Part shown: positions 1 to 5,565 of the stretch, piece after piece | Numbering within the stretch: the first letter of the stretch is position 1 | Layout: each line of letters begins with the position of its first letter | Assembly (NCBI GenBank): GCA_903888815.1 | Contig: CAISVC010000648.1 | Span: 1 to 7,544, forward strand | DNA from: an uncultured Fibrobacterota bacterium | GTDB taxonomy: Bacteria; Fibrobacterota; Chitinivibrionia; Chitinivibrionales; Chitinispirillaceae | DNA length: 7,544 bases | Reading direction: 5' to 3' | The notes under the pieces: generated by a model | Databases searched by the model: none | The model's input: only the letters and a program-made list of their open reading frames with translations | What the model was told of the DNA's origin: nothing | Made by a program: the position numbers and the translations under genes

Positions 1-30
1 CAGCGGACGGTCCGGCGCTCTGATAAAACA

Positions 31-50
31 GGTTAAGGCTAAGGTTAAGG
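31..50. repeat. Short direct repeat GGTTAAGG
   Basis: The 8-mer GGTTAAGG occurs at 31-38 and 43-50, separated by CTAA. Its reverse-complement core TTAACC appears downstream at 87-92, and GTTCATCT-type words occur at 75-82 and 95-102. This repeats the opposed-repeat plan seen in the later spacers (left words of GTTGA/GGTTAA type, right words of TTCA type). No gene was found in bases 1-175; the rest is AT-rich spacer. Function is unknown. Confidence 0.6.
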
Positions 51-51
51 A

Positions 52-174
52 CCTTTTTATTGTAGTTATCATCTGTTCATCTGATTTTAACCCTGTTCAT
101 CTTGTTTTTAGTTTTCCGATCCACCGATTCACCGTAACCCGAGTCACCGACTTTAGCCCTTTTTATTGTAGTTA
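52..174. repeat. 17-bp direct repeat, second copy abutting the gene 1 start
   Basis: The 17-base word CCTTTTTATTGTAGTTA occurs exactly twice, at 52-68 and 158-174, with start points 106 bases apart. The second copy ends one base before the ATG at 176, so it occupies the region where a ribosome-binding site or promoter would act. The inner word TTTTTATT also occurs at 2263-2270, before the aminotransferase gene. It may be a duplicated leader or promoter segment; that is inference. Confidence 0.75.
118..151 (+). repeat. Octamer array, GATTCACC-type, before gene 1
   Basis: Read in 8-base steps this holds GATCCACC (118-125), GATTCACC (126-133), the 7-mer GTAACCC (134-140), GAGTCACC (141-148) and the start of another unit. 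The same series, including an equivalent 7-mer, recurs at 960-1014 before gene 2. The units are degenerate, so this is a diverged or variable short tandem repeat rather than a perfect microsatellite. Confidence 0.7.
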
Positions 175-175
175 C

Positions 176-838
176 ATGACCCCTTTCCAATCGTTCGTCA
201 AAAGGTCGTTTGACGGTGTCGCCTCGGCGGCCGGACTCGTCGTCCTCTCCCCCTGTTTCGTCGTCCTGTGCCCGCTCGTCAAGCTGTCGTCCCCCGGCCC
301 GGTGTTTTTCCGGCAGCCGCGCGTGGGCCGGTCCGGGAAGACGTTTACGGCGTTCAAGTTCCGCACCATGTATGTCGGCGCGGACAGGGAAGGGCCGGTC
401 ACCACGGCGGACGATCCCCGGATCACGCCCCTCGGCAGGTTCCTGCGGAAATTCAAGCTCGACGAGCTGCCCCAGCTCTGGAATGTCCTGCTGGGCAGGA
501 TGTCTTTCGTGGGCCCGCGGCCCGATGTCCCGGGCTATGCGGACTGGCTGGCCGGCGATGACCGCACGATACTGGACCTCCGGCCCGGCATCACCGGGCC
601 CGCGACGCTTTACTTCCGCTATGAAGGCGAGCTGCTGGCGAAGGTGAGCGGCCCGAAGCAGTTCAACGACACGGTGCTCTGGCCCATCAAGGTGCGGATG
701 AACCTGGAGTACCTCCGGAAATGGGGCTTCTGGAAGGACATCGGATACATCCTGATAACGGTCCTGCCGCCGCTTAACAGATGGCTGAAGCTCGTCCCGG
801 ACAGCCCGAGAGAACTGAAGAAATTGTTGAGCCGTTGA
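176..838 (+). CDS. Small monotopic phosphoglycosyl transferase (bacterial sugar transferase, PglC/ExoY-like)
   Basis: This enzyme is expected to move a sugar-1-phosphate from a UDP-sugar to undecaprenyl phosphate at the inner face of the cytoplasmic membrane, the first membrane step of glycan assembly. The 220-residue protein has an N-terminal hydrophobic stretch (about residues 15-37) broken by Ser25-Pro26, as in the re-entrant helix of PglC. It then has FFRQPRVG (44-51), KFRTM (61-65), the catalytic Asp-Glu dyad in KLDELPQLWNV (D96, E97), SFVGPRP (110-116) and RPGITGPA (136-143). Length and motif order match the small phosphoglycosyl transferases that lack the four-helix N-terminal domain of WcaJ. 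ATG 176 is the only in-frame start after the upstream stop. No Shine-Dalgarno is visible. The stop codon lies inside a 37-bp tandem repeat. The nearby PglE- and PglF-like genes suggest a 4-amino-trideoxy sugar donor, but the sequence alone does not separate PglC from ExoY-type specificity. Confidence 0.93.
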   Translation: MTPFQSFVKRSFDGVASAAGLVVLSPCFVVLCPLVKLSSPGPVFFRQPRVGRSGKTFTAFKFRTMYVGADREGPVTTADDPRITPLGRFLRKFKLDELPQLWNVLLGRMSFVGPRPDVPGYADWLAGDDRTILDLRPGITGPATLYFRYEGELLAKVSGPKQFNDTVLWPIKVRMNLEYLRKWGFWKDIGYILITVLPPLNRWLKLVPDSPRELKKLLSR

Positions 839-912
839 GTTGTACCCTCCGTAGCTGCTGCGAAGGATGGGTTGAGTTGTACCCTCCGTAGCTGCTGCGA
901 AGGATGGGTTGA
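834..912. repeat. Tandem 37-bp palindromic repeat over the gene 1 stop codon
   Basis: Two identical 37-base units lie head to tail at 834-870 and 871-907, followed by the first 6 bases (GTTGAG) of a third. Each unit begins GTTGAGTTGTACCC and contains CCTCCG facing CGAAGG, which would form an imperfect hairpin with one C-A mismatch. ACCC and GGGT can pair outside it. The first unit overlaps the stop codon of the sugar transferase (TGA at 836-838). A related single copy lies at 2136-2166. No run of T follows, so it is not a standard intrinsic terminator. A dispersed extragenic palindromic (REP-like) element is the best description. Confidence 0.85.
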
Positions 913-933
913 GCTGAGCCGAAGGCCTGCCAG

Positions 934-960
934 GGTTTTCGGTCGCTCGGTTTTCGGTCG
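934..960. repeat. 12-bp direct repeat with 15-bp spacing
   Basis: GGTTTTCGGTCG occurs at 934-945 and 949-960, separated by CTC. It joins the palindromic repeat on its left to the octamer array on its right, so the whole spacer between genes 1 and 2 is built from repeats. No function can be assigned. Confidence 0.7.
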
Positions 961-1014
961 ATTCACCTACACCCGATTCACCGAGTCACCGATAGACCGA
1001 TTCACCGATTTATC
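960..1014 (+). repeat. Octamer array, GATTCACC-type, before gene 2
   Basis: In 8-base steps the units are GATTCACC (960-967), the 7-mer TACACCC (968-974), GATTCACC (975-982), GAGTCACC (983-990), GATAGACC (991-998), GATTCACC (999-1006) and GATTTATC (1007-1014). The array ends 11 bases before the ATG of the glycosyltransferase. The arrangement parallels 118-151. Repeats this close to a start codon could affect transcription or translation if their number varies, but that is inference. Confidence 0.8.
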
Positions 1015-1025
1015 ATTTTGATTAT

Positions 1026-2090
1026 ATGAATCCCCTCGTTTCAATCATCCTGCCGGTCCGCAACGAAGCCCGCCATATCCGCGAATGCCTGAATTCGATA
1101 TTCAACCAGGATTTTCCGGCCGGCCGCTTCGAAGTCCTGGCAGTCGACGGCATGTCGAGCGACGCGACGCGGTCCATTCTCGAAGAGCTGAAGAAGACGC
1201 ATGCGAACCTCCGCGTTTGTGACAATCCCGGAAAAACCGTCACCGCCGGCCTGAATATCGGGATAGCGAACGCTGCCGGAGAATTCATCGTGCGGTGCGA
1301 CGCCCATGCCGTATATGCAGAGGATTATATCGCCGCGTGCATGGAAACCGCGGAAAAAACCGGGGCGGCCAATGTGGGCGGCCACATGCGGCCCCTTGCC
1401 TCGCGGCCGGACGCCGTGGCCCACGCGATCAGGATGGCGCACGAAAGCGGATTCGGCCTCGGCGGCGGCAGGTTTCACGATCCTGCCTGCGAAGGATACG
1501 TTGAGACCGTATGGCTCGGCTGCTACCGGAAAGAGGTCTTCGGGAAGATCGGCCTTTATAACGAGTTCCTTCCGCGTTCCGAAGACATCGAACTGAATGC
1601 GCGCCTGATAAAAGCGGGATACCGGTGTTATCTTTCGCCGAAAATCAGGGCCTGCTATTTCTGCAGGCCGGATTTACCGGGTCTCTTTGTGCAGCGGTGG
1701 AAAGACGGCATTGGCGTGATCCGGACCATTCCCGTCAATCCGTCCGCGGTGCGTCTCCGGCATATTGTTCCCCTGCTTTTCATCGCTTCGCTCGTTGTTT
1801 TTTCGGCCCTCTCATGCTTCCCGCTCATGCGCTGGTTGCTTGCTGCGGAACTGCTGGCATACGCCGCAGGCCTGTTCCTTTTCAGCGGCAGATCATTTGC
1901 TGCTGAAATCGCCCGAAAAGATGACGGGGCTGTTGATGACGCTATCCGCGCTCAAAAAAAGCCGCTTGCCGCGCTGCTGCTGCCGCTGGTGTTTGCGGCC
2001 ATGCATGTCGCCTACGGCCTCGGCTCGCTCTTCGCGCTCGCGACGCTGCCGGTTTTCATACGCAGATATAATAAAGAGTTGAAGGGTTGA
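1026..2090 (+). CDS. Family 2 glycosyltransferase, ExoA-like, with C-terminal membrane region
   Basis: This is a 354-residue GT-A fold inverting glycosyltransferase expected to add a sugar from a nucleotide-sugar donor to a lipid-linked glycan on the cytoplasmic face. Residues 4-11 (LVSIILPV) and VDGMSSDAT (40-48) form the nucleotide-binding start. RCDAHA (90-95) carries D92-A-H94 in the DxD position, a form typical of the ExoA (succinoglycan) subfamily. LGCYRKEVFGKIG (164-176) and SEDIELNARL (185-194) supply the acceptor-side and catalytic-base region. RHIVP (245-249) leads into hydrophobic segments at roughly 248-288 and 313-345, likely three or four membrane passes. ATG 1026 is chosen because an in-frame stop lies just upstream (993-995) with no other start between. 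No Shine-Dalgarno is visible. The stop codon sits inside an octamer array starting at 2077, so the last codons are repeat-derived. Donor, acceptor and linkage cannot be read from sequence. Confidence 0.92.
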   Translation: MNPLVSIILPVRNEARHIRECLNSIFNQDFPAGRFEVLAVDGMSSDATRSILEELKKTHANLRVCDNPGKTVTAGLNIGIANAAGEFIVRCDAHAVYAEDYIAACMETAEKTGAANVGGHMRPLASRPDAVAHAIRMAHESGFGLGGGRFHDPACEGYVETVWLGCYRKEVFGKIGLYNEFLPRSEDIELNARLIKAGYRCYLSPKIRACYFCRPDLPGLFVQRWKDGIGVIRTIPVNPSAVRLRHIVPLLFIASLVVFSALSCFPLMRWLLAAELLAYAAGLFLFSGRSFAAEIARKDDGAVDDAIRAQKKPLAALLLPLVFAAMHVAYGLGSLFALATLPVFIRRYNKELKG

Positions 2091-2130
2091 TCAGTTGAAT
2101 AGTTGAAGAGTTTAAGAAAGAAAGTTGAAG
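2077..2130 (+). repeat. Octamer array AGTTGAAN spanning the gene 2 stop codon
   Basis: Five consecutive 8-base units lie at 2077-2116: AGTTGAAG, GGTTGATC, AGTTGAAT, AGTTGAAG and AGTTTAAG. A further AGTTGAAG follows at 2123-2130. The second unit contains the TGA stop of the glycosyltransferase (2088-2090), so the array encodes its last residues. It is the reverse complement in kind of the array at 2197-2275. Bases 2092-2107 are exactly complementary to 2221-2236. Confidence 0.85.
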
Positions 2131-2135
2131 AGTCC

Positions 2136-2166
2136 CCCTCCGTAGCTACTGCGGAGGACGGGTTGA
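2136..2166. repeat. Single palindromic repeat related to 834-912
   Basis: CCTCCG (2137-2142) and CGGAGG (2152-2157) form a perfect 6-bp stem with a 9-base loop containing TAGCTA. Over 31 bases it matches 845-875 and 882-912 at 28 positions, and all three differences are transitions. Here the stem is perfect, whereas the tandem copies have a C-A mismatch. No T-run follows, so it is unlikely to be an intrinsic terminator. It lies between two opposed octamer arrays. Confidence 0.82.
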
Positions 2167-2196
2167 ACAGGTGAAAAGTTTATCAACCATTCATCT

Positions 2197-2275
2197 CTTC
2201 AACTATTTTTAGTGTTTCTGTTCAACTATTCAACTGTTCATCTTTTCAACTATCCTTTGACGTTTTTATTCAACT
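2197..2275 (+). repeat. Octamer array NTTCAACT before gene 3, opposed to 2077-2130
   Basis: Units include CTTCAACT (2197-2204), four in register at 2220-2251 (GTTCAACT, ATTCAACT, GTTCATCT, TTTCAACT) and ATTCAACT (2268-2275), which ends seven bases before the ATG at 2283. NTTCAACT is the reverse complement of AGTTGAAN, so this spacer is a large imperfect inverted repeat. The word TTTTTATT (2263-2270) is shared with both copies of the 17-bp repeat before gene 1. Confidence 0.83.
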
Positions 2276-2282
2276 ATTTTTT

Positions 2283-3410
2283 ATGGACCGCCTTTATCTG
2301 AGTCCTCCCCATCTGTCCGGGCACGAGCTCGAATTCGTCAAAGACGCCTTTGCCTCGAACTGGATCGCGCCGCTCGGCCCCATGGTCGATGCTTTCGAGG
2401 CGGAAATGTGCGCCTATACCGGCGCTGAAAACGCGCTCGCCCTGTCGTCGGGCACCGCGGCCCTGCACCTTGCCCTGCTGCTCCTCGACGTCGGGCCCGG
2501 CGACGAAGTCCTCTGCTCGTCGTTTACTTTTGCAGGGAGCGCGTTCCCGGTCATGTATCTGAGCGCAATACCGGTCTTCATCGACTGCGAACGCGAATCC
2601 TGGAACATGGACCCCTGCCTGCTGGAGAAGGCGATAGAAGACAGGATAAAAAAAGGAAAAAAACCGAAGGCTGCCGTTGTCGTCCACCTGTACGGCCAGA
2701 GCGCGGACCTTGATGCGATCATGGCGGTGTGTTCCCGCCATGAAATTCCGGTCATCGAGGACGCGGCCGAGTCGCTGGGCGGGCTTTACAAAAAGCGCCA
2801 CACCGGGACCATCGCGCCGCTCGGCGTGCTGTCGTTCAACGGAAACAAGATAATCACCACGTCGGGCGGCGGCATGCTGCTCGGCCATGATGCGGAAAAA
2901 ATCAGGCGCGCGAAATACTTCGCGACCCAGGCCAGGGAAAACCTTCCGCACTACGAGCATCGCGCCGTCGGCTACAACTACCGGATGAGCAACATCGTTG
3001 CCGCCGTCGGCCGCGGCCAGCTCAAAGTGATCGAAGACCGCGTGCAGCGAAAGAGGGCGATATTTGATTTTTACCAAAAGGCGCTGTCAAAACTGCCCGG
3101 CATCGGCTTCATGCCGGAAGCCCCGTGGGGCCGTTCGAACCGCTGGCTTACCTGCATTACCATAGATGAAAAGCCGCACCGTGCAACGGTTGAGCAGATA
3201 AGAATGACATTGGAAAAAGACAATATCGAAAGCCGGCCTTTCTGGAAGCCCATGCATCTGCAGCCGGTGTTTAAAAACTGCCCTTCGTATGCAAACGGCG
3301 TATCGGAAAAGCTTTTCAACAGGGGCCTGTGTCTGCCTTCCGGCACCGGAATGTCCGATAACGATCTCGCGCGCGTTATCCGTTGCTTGACAGCCGCTTT
3401 GAATGTATAA
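2283..3410 (+). CDS. pglE: DegT/DnrJ/EryC1-family sugar aminotransferase (PglE-like)
   Basis: This is a 375-residue PLP-dependent enzyme expected to transfer an amino group, usually from glutamate, to the 4-keto carbon of a UDP-4-keto-6-deoxy-sugar in the cytoplasm. SSGTAALHLAL (55-65) is the cofactor-phosphate loop. HLYGQ (135-139) and VIEDAAESLG (157-166, D160 for the pyridine nitrogen) follow. FNGNKIITTSGGG (185-197) carries the Schiff-base lysine K189. GYNYRMSNIVAAVGRGQL (230-247) is the family signature. RPFWKPMHLQPVF (318-330) is the C-terminal substrate-side motif common in PglE-type enzymes. The length is normal and no key residue is missing. The only in-frame ATG at the N-terminus is 2283, directly after an octamer array, without a Shine-Dalgarno. 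The PglF-like dehydratase next door would make its substrate. Alternatives are a GDP-perosamine synthase or another 3- or 4-aminotransferase; the symbol rests on context as well as motifs. Confidence 0.9.
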   Translation: MDRLYLSPPHLSGHELEFVKDAFASNWIAPLGPMVDAFEAEMCAYTGAENALALSSGTAALHLALLLLDVGPGDEVLCSSFTFAGSAFPVMYLSAIPVFIDCERESWNMDPCLLEKAIEDRIKKGKKPKAAVVVHLYGQSADLDAIMAVCSRHEIPVIEDAAESLGGLYKKRHTGTIAPLGVLSFNGNKIITTSGGGMLLGHDAEKIRRAKYFATQARENLPHYEHRAVGYNYRMSNIVAAVGRGQLKVIEDRVQRKRAIFDFYQKALSKLPGIGFMPEAPWGRSNRWLTCITIDEKPHRATVEQIRMTLEKDNIESRPFWKPMHLQPVFKNCPSYANGVSEKLFNRGLCLPSGTGMSDNDLARVIRCLTAALNV

Positions 3411-3437
3411 TAAGTTGATACTGTTGGGAATATAGGG

Positions 3438-3519
3438 CCTTCGTGCAGCCGGAAGGAAATTCACCCCCTCCGCCGTCCGGTACCTCCCCCGTGGTAAGGG
3501 GGAGGAGCATGGGAGGGGT
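3438..3519. repeat. Adjacent palindromes between genes 3 and 4
   Basis: A first hairpin pairs CCTTC (3438-3442) with GAAGG (3452-3456). A second pairs CCTCCCCC (3483-3490) with GGGGGAGG (3498-3505), an 8-bp perfect stem with loop GTGGTAA. An outer arm, ACCCCCTCC (3463-3471) against GGAGGGGT (3512-3519), pairs with one bulged C. AGTTGATA (3413-3420), just after the stop, and ATTCAACG (3521-3528), before the next start, flank it as single remnants of the octamer families. No T-run follows the stems, so this looks like an extragenic palindromic element rather than a terminator. Confidence 0.8.
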
Positions 3520-3539
3520 CATTCAACGAAAATTTTACC

Positions 3540-5450
3540 ATGGCCATTCTGAGACAGATCGGGACGATGATCTACCGGCAGCGGCTGGCGTACATCATTT
3601 CCCTCCATATCCTGTTCGCCGCGTTCAGCCTTTTCCTTTCGTTTCTGCTCAGGTTTGACTTTACGCTGGGACAGCACGAGCTTCTGCATGATCCGACGCT
3701 GTATCCCCGCTATTTATTCTACTCCCTGCCCATCAATATCGTCGTGTTCGTCGTGTTTTCCGCCCTGTTCAACCTCTATCAGGGCATCTGGCGCTACGTG
3801 AGCGTGGATGATCTCAAGGATATCGTCAAGACCTCCGCCCTCGCTTCGCTGGTATTCATGTTCTGCATCGTGGTGAGCGGACAGTTCCGCGGGTATCCGC
3901 GTTCGATCTACTTCATGAACTTCGTCCTGTTCGTCCTGCTCAACGGCGGCACCCGCTTTACCATCCGCATCTTCAGGGAGTCGTTCGCTCCCATGAGCGA
4001 CATGGTGCGGAACGTCCTCATCGTGGGCGCGGGCGCGGCCGGCAACGAAATCGCCAAGAGCCTCAAATCCGGCAGGAGCAGGGAGTACATTCCCGTGGGA
4101 TTCATCGACCGGAACAAAGCGCTCCGGGGCCAGCGGCTGCAGGGCCTGAAAGTTCTCGGCGATCTTTCGTCGCTCCGCTCGCACATCAAGAAGCGCCGGG
4201 TGAACGAGGTGTTTATCGCGATTCCCGAGGCCACGAACAAGGTGGTCAGGGAGATCATGGACGCCGCCAGAATTCCCGAATGGGAGGTGAAGTTCAAGAT
4301 CGTCCCTTCCATACTCGACATCATGAGCGGAAGGCACACGGTCAATAAAATACGCGAGGTATCCATCGATGACCTGCTCTCGCGGCCCAATATCACGCTC
4401 GACGATACCCATGTCCGCAGACAGCTTGCCGCAAAAACCGTGCTCGTCACCGGCGCGGGCGGCTCGATCGGTTCGGAACTCTGCTTCCAGGTGGCCTCGT
4501 ACCGGCCCGCGCGCATGCTGCTCCTTGACTCAAGCGAACAGGGCGCCTACACGGTCGACCAGGAGCTGAAGCGCCGGTACCGGGACATTTCCATCCATAC
4601 CGTCGTGGGCAGCATTCTTGACAACGGGTTCATGGAGCCGCTCTTCCGCCGGTATCCGCCCGACTTCATCTATCATGCCGCCGCCTACAAGCACGTGCAT
4701 CTCATGGAATGGAACCCCATGGCCTGCCTGAAAAACAACGTGCTCGGCACGGCCCAGCTTGCCTCGCTCGCGGAGAAAACCGGGGTGAGCCAGTTCGTCA
4801 TGATTTCCACGGACAAGGCCGTGAACCCGGCAGGCACCATGGGGATTTCGAAACGGCTGGCGGAACGGATCGTGCTCGAGCGCTATCCGTCGAAAACGCT
4901 TTTCAACGCGGTCCGTTTCGGCAACGTGCTCGGCTCGAGCGGCAGCGTGATCCCGCTGTTCCAGCAGCAGATCCGCGAGGGCGGGCCGGTGACCGTGACC
5001 AGCGCCGAAACGAAGCGGTATTTCATGTCGATCCCGGAAGCGGTGCAGCTCGTCCTGCAGGCCTCATCGCTCAATGAATCGAACGTGATCTTCATGCTCG
5101 ACATGGGAGAACCGATCAGGATCGTGGATCTGGCGCGGAACCTCATCGAACTTTCCGGCCTTAAGGTGGGGGAAGACGTCGAAATCAAAATTATCGGCAT
5201 GCGGCCCGGCGAGAAAATCGAAGAGACGCTGCTCTCCGACACGGAAAACGTGGTGAGAACGCGGTTCGAAAAGATCCGGGTGCAGAAAAACTTCCGGCGC
5301 GATCCGGAGCGCATGGAACGGTTCGTCCATGATCTTAAGAGCAATGTGGACCTCGGCAATATCCGCGCAATGTACAATGACCTGAAAGAATTGGTTCCCG
5401 AGATGATCGGCCCCTCGTTCGAAGAACTGACCGCGACCATGTTTTCCTGA
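3540..5450 (+). CDS. pglF: Membrane-bound UDP-GlcNAc 4,6-dehydratase (PglF/WbpM/CapD-like)
   Basis: This 636-residue enzyme should convert UDP-GlcNAc to UDP-2-acetamido-2,6-dideoxy-4-keto-glucose using bound NAD, the first step toward bacillosamine-type sugars. About four hydrophobic helices lie in residues 16-146. VLIVGAGAAGNEIA (159-172) starts a first Rossmann-like domain. VLVTGAGGSIGSEL (301-314) starts the catalytic short-chain dehydrogenase domain. YHAAAYKHVHLME (378-390) and STDKAVNP (423-430) hold the T424-D425-K426 catalytic residues. The usual YxxxK motif is MxxxK here (M434, K438), as in the long membrane-bound non-inverting enzymes PglF and WbpM; short inverting enzymes such as PseB/FlaA1 keep Tyr. 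Length fits the long class (about 590-670). An in-frame stop at 3495-3497 and the lack of other starts fix ATG 3540. No Shine-Dalgarno lies at normal spacing; GGAGGGG at 3512 is about 21 bases away. It is third in line after two glycan genes and supplies the PglE-like neighbour. Confidence 0.94.
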   Translation: MAILRQIGTMIYRQRLAYIISLHILFAAFSLFLSFLLRFDFTLGQHELLHDPTLYPRYLFYSLPINIVVFVVFSALFNLYQGIWRYVSVDDLKDIVKTSALASLVFMFCIVVSGQFRGYPRSIYFMNFVLFVLLNGGTRFTIRIFRESFAPMSDMVRNVLIVGAGAAGNEIAKSLKSGRSREYIPVGFIDRNKALRGQRLQGLKVLGDLSSLRSHIKKRRVNEVFIAIPEATNKVVREIMDAARIPEWEVKFKIVPSILDIMSGRHTVNKIREVSIDDLLSRPNITLDDTHVRRQLAAKTVLVTGAGGSIGSELCFQVASYRPARMLLLDSSEQGAYTVDQELKRRYRDISIHTVVGSILDNGFMEPLFRRYPPDFIYHAAAYKHVHLMEWNPMACLKNNVLGTAQLASLAEKTGVSQFVMISTDKAVNPAGTMGISKRLAERIVLERYPSKTLFNAVRFGNVLGSSGSVIPLFQQQIREGGPVTVTSAETKRYFMSIPEAVQLVLQASSLNESNVIFMLDMGEPIRIVDLARNLIELSGLKVGEDVEIKIIGMRPGEKIEETLLSDTENVVRTRFEKIRVQKNFRRDPERMERFVHDLKSNVDLGNIRAMYNDLKELVPEMIGPSFEELTATMFS

Positions 5451-5455
5451 TTACA

Positions 5456-5506
5456 CTGCCCTTCCCCGCCTTTCTGCCTCTTTTTCCATTCCTTTTTTTC
5501 TCCCCT
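5456..5506 (+). other. Pyrimidine-rich, G-poor tract after pglF
   Basis: Of 51 bases only four are purines (G at 5458, 5468 and 5476; A at 5488). The RNA would be C- and U-rich and G-poor with no clear hairpin, as expected of a Rho loading region. It lies between the last glycan gene and valS, where a transcription boundary would make sense. This role is inference. The tract is also a homopurine-homopyrimidine segment. Confidence 0.45.
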
Positions 5507-5551
5507 CGATTTTTACATTTCAACCCGCGGCAATGATGCCGGGCCGTATTT

Positions 5552-5559
5552 TATATTTG
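5552..5559 (+). promoter_or_regulatory. Candidate promoter -7 box (TAnnTTTG) for valS
   Basis: TATATTTG matches the TAnnTTTG -7 box known from Bacteroidetes and also contains TATATT, close to a general -10 hexamer. It ends six bases before the ATG at 5566, so transcription would start at or within a few bases of the start codon. No convincing -33 TTTG or -35 TTGACA lies at the expected distance, where the sequence is GC-rich. A weak hairpin (GGCA facing TGCC) lies at 5529-5540. Confidence 0.4.
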
Positions 5560-5565
5560 ATCGAA

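Noticed and set aside
619..966. Small - strand frame running through the 37-bp repeats
   Set aside because: It is partly antisense to the sugar transferase and partly repeat-encoded, with no supporting motif.
834..1014. CRISPR array
   Set aside because: Repeats are adjoining tandem units or 8-base steps without unique spacers of regular length, and no cas genes are present.
2257..2282. Sigma-70-type promoter with TTGACG (2257-2262) as a -35 box for gene 3
   Set aside because: No -10 hexamer sits at 16-18 bases; TATTTT at 2275 is only 12 bases away.
2274..3077. Long open frame on the - strand (267 codons) opposite the aminotransferase gene
   Set aside because: It lies almost wholly antisense to a gene with full family motifs, its translation shows no recognisable domain, and such shadow frames are common in GC-rich DNA.
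3483..3505. Intrinsic terminator after the aminotransferase gene
   Set aside because: The stem is strong, but the following bases are purine-rich (AGCATGGGAGGGG) with no T-run.
3714..4412. Open frame of 232 codons on the - strand opposite the dehydratase gene
   Set aside because: It is a shadow of a well-supported gene, with low-complexity composition rich in acidic residues and His and no family match that I can recognise.
5533..5565. Earlier valS start at the ATG pair 5533/5536
   Set aside because: It is in frame and open, but the added residues MMPGRILYLIE are not typical of ValRS N-termini and lie over the candidate promoter. It remains possible.
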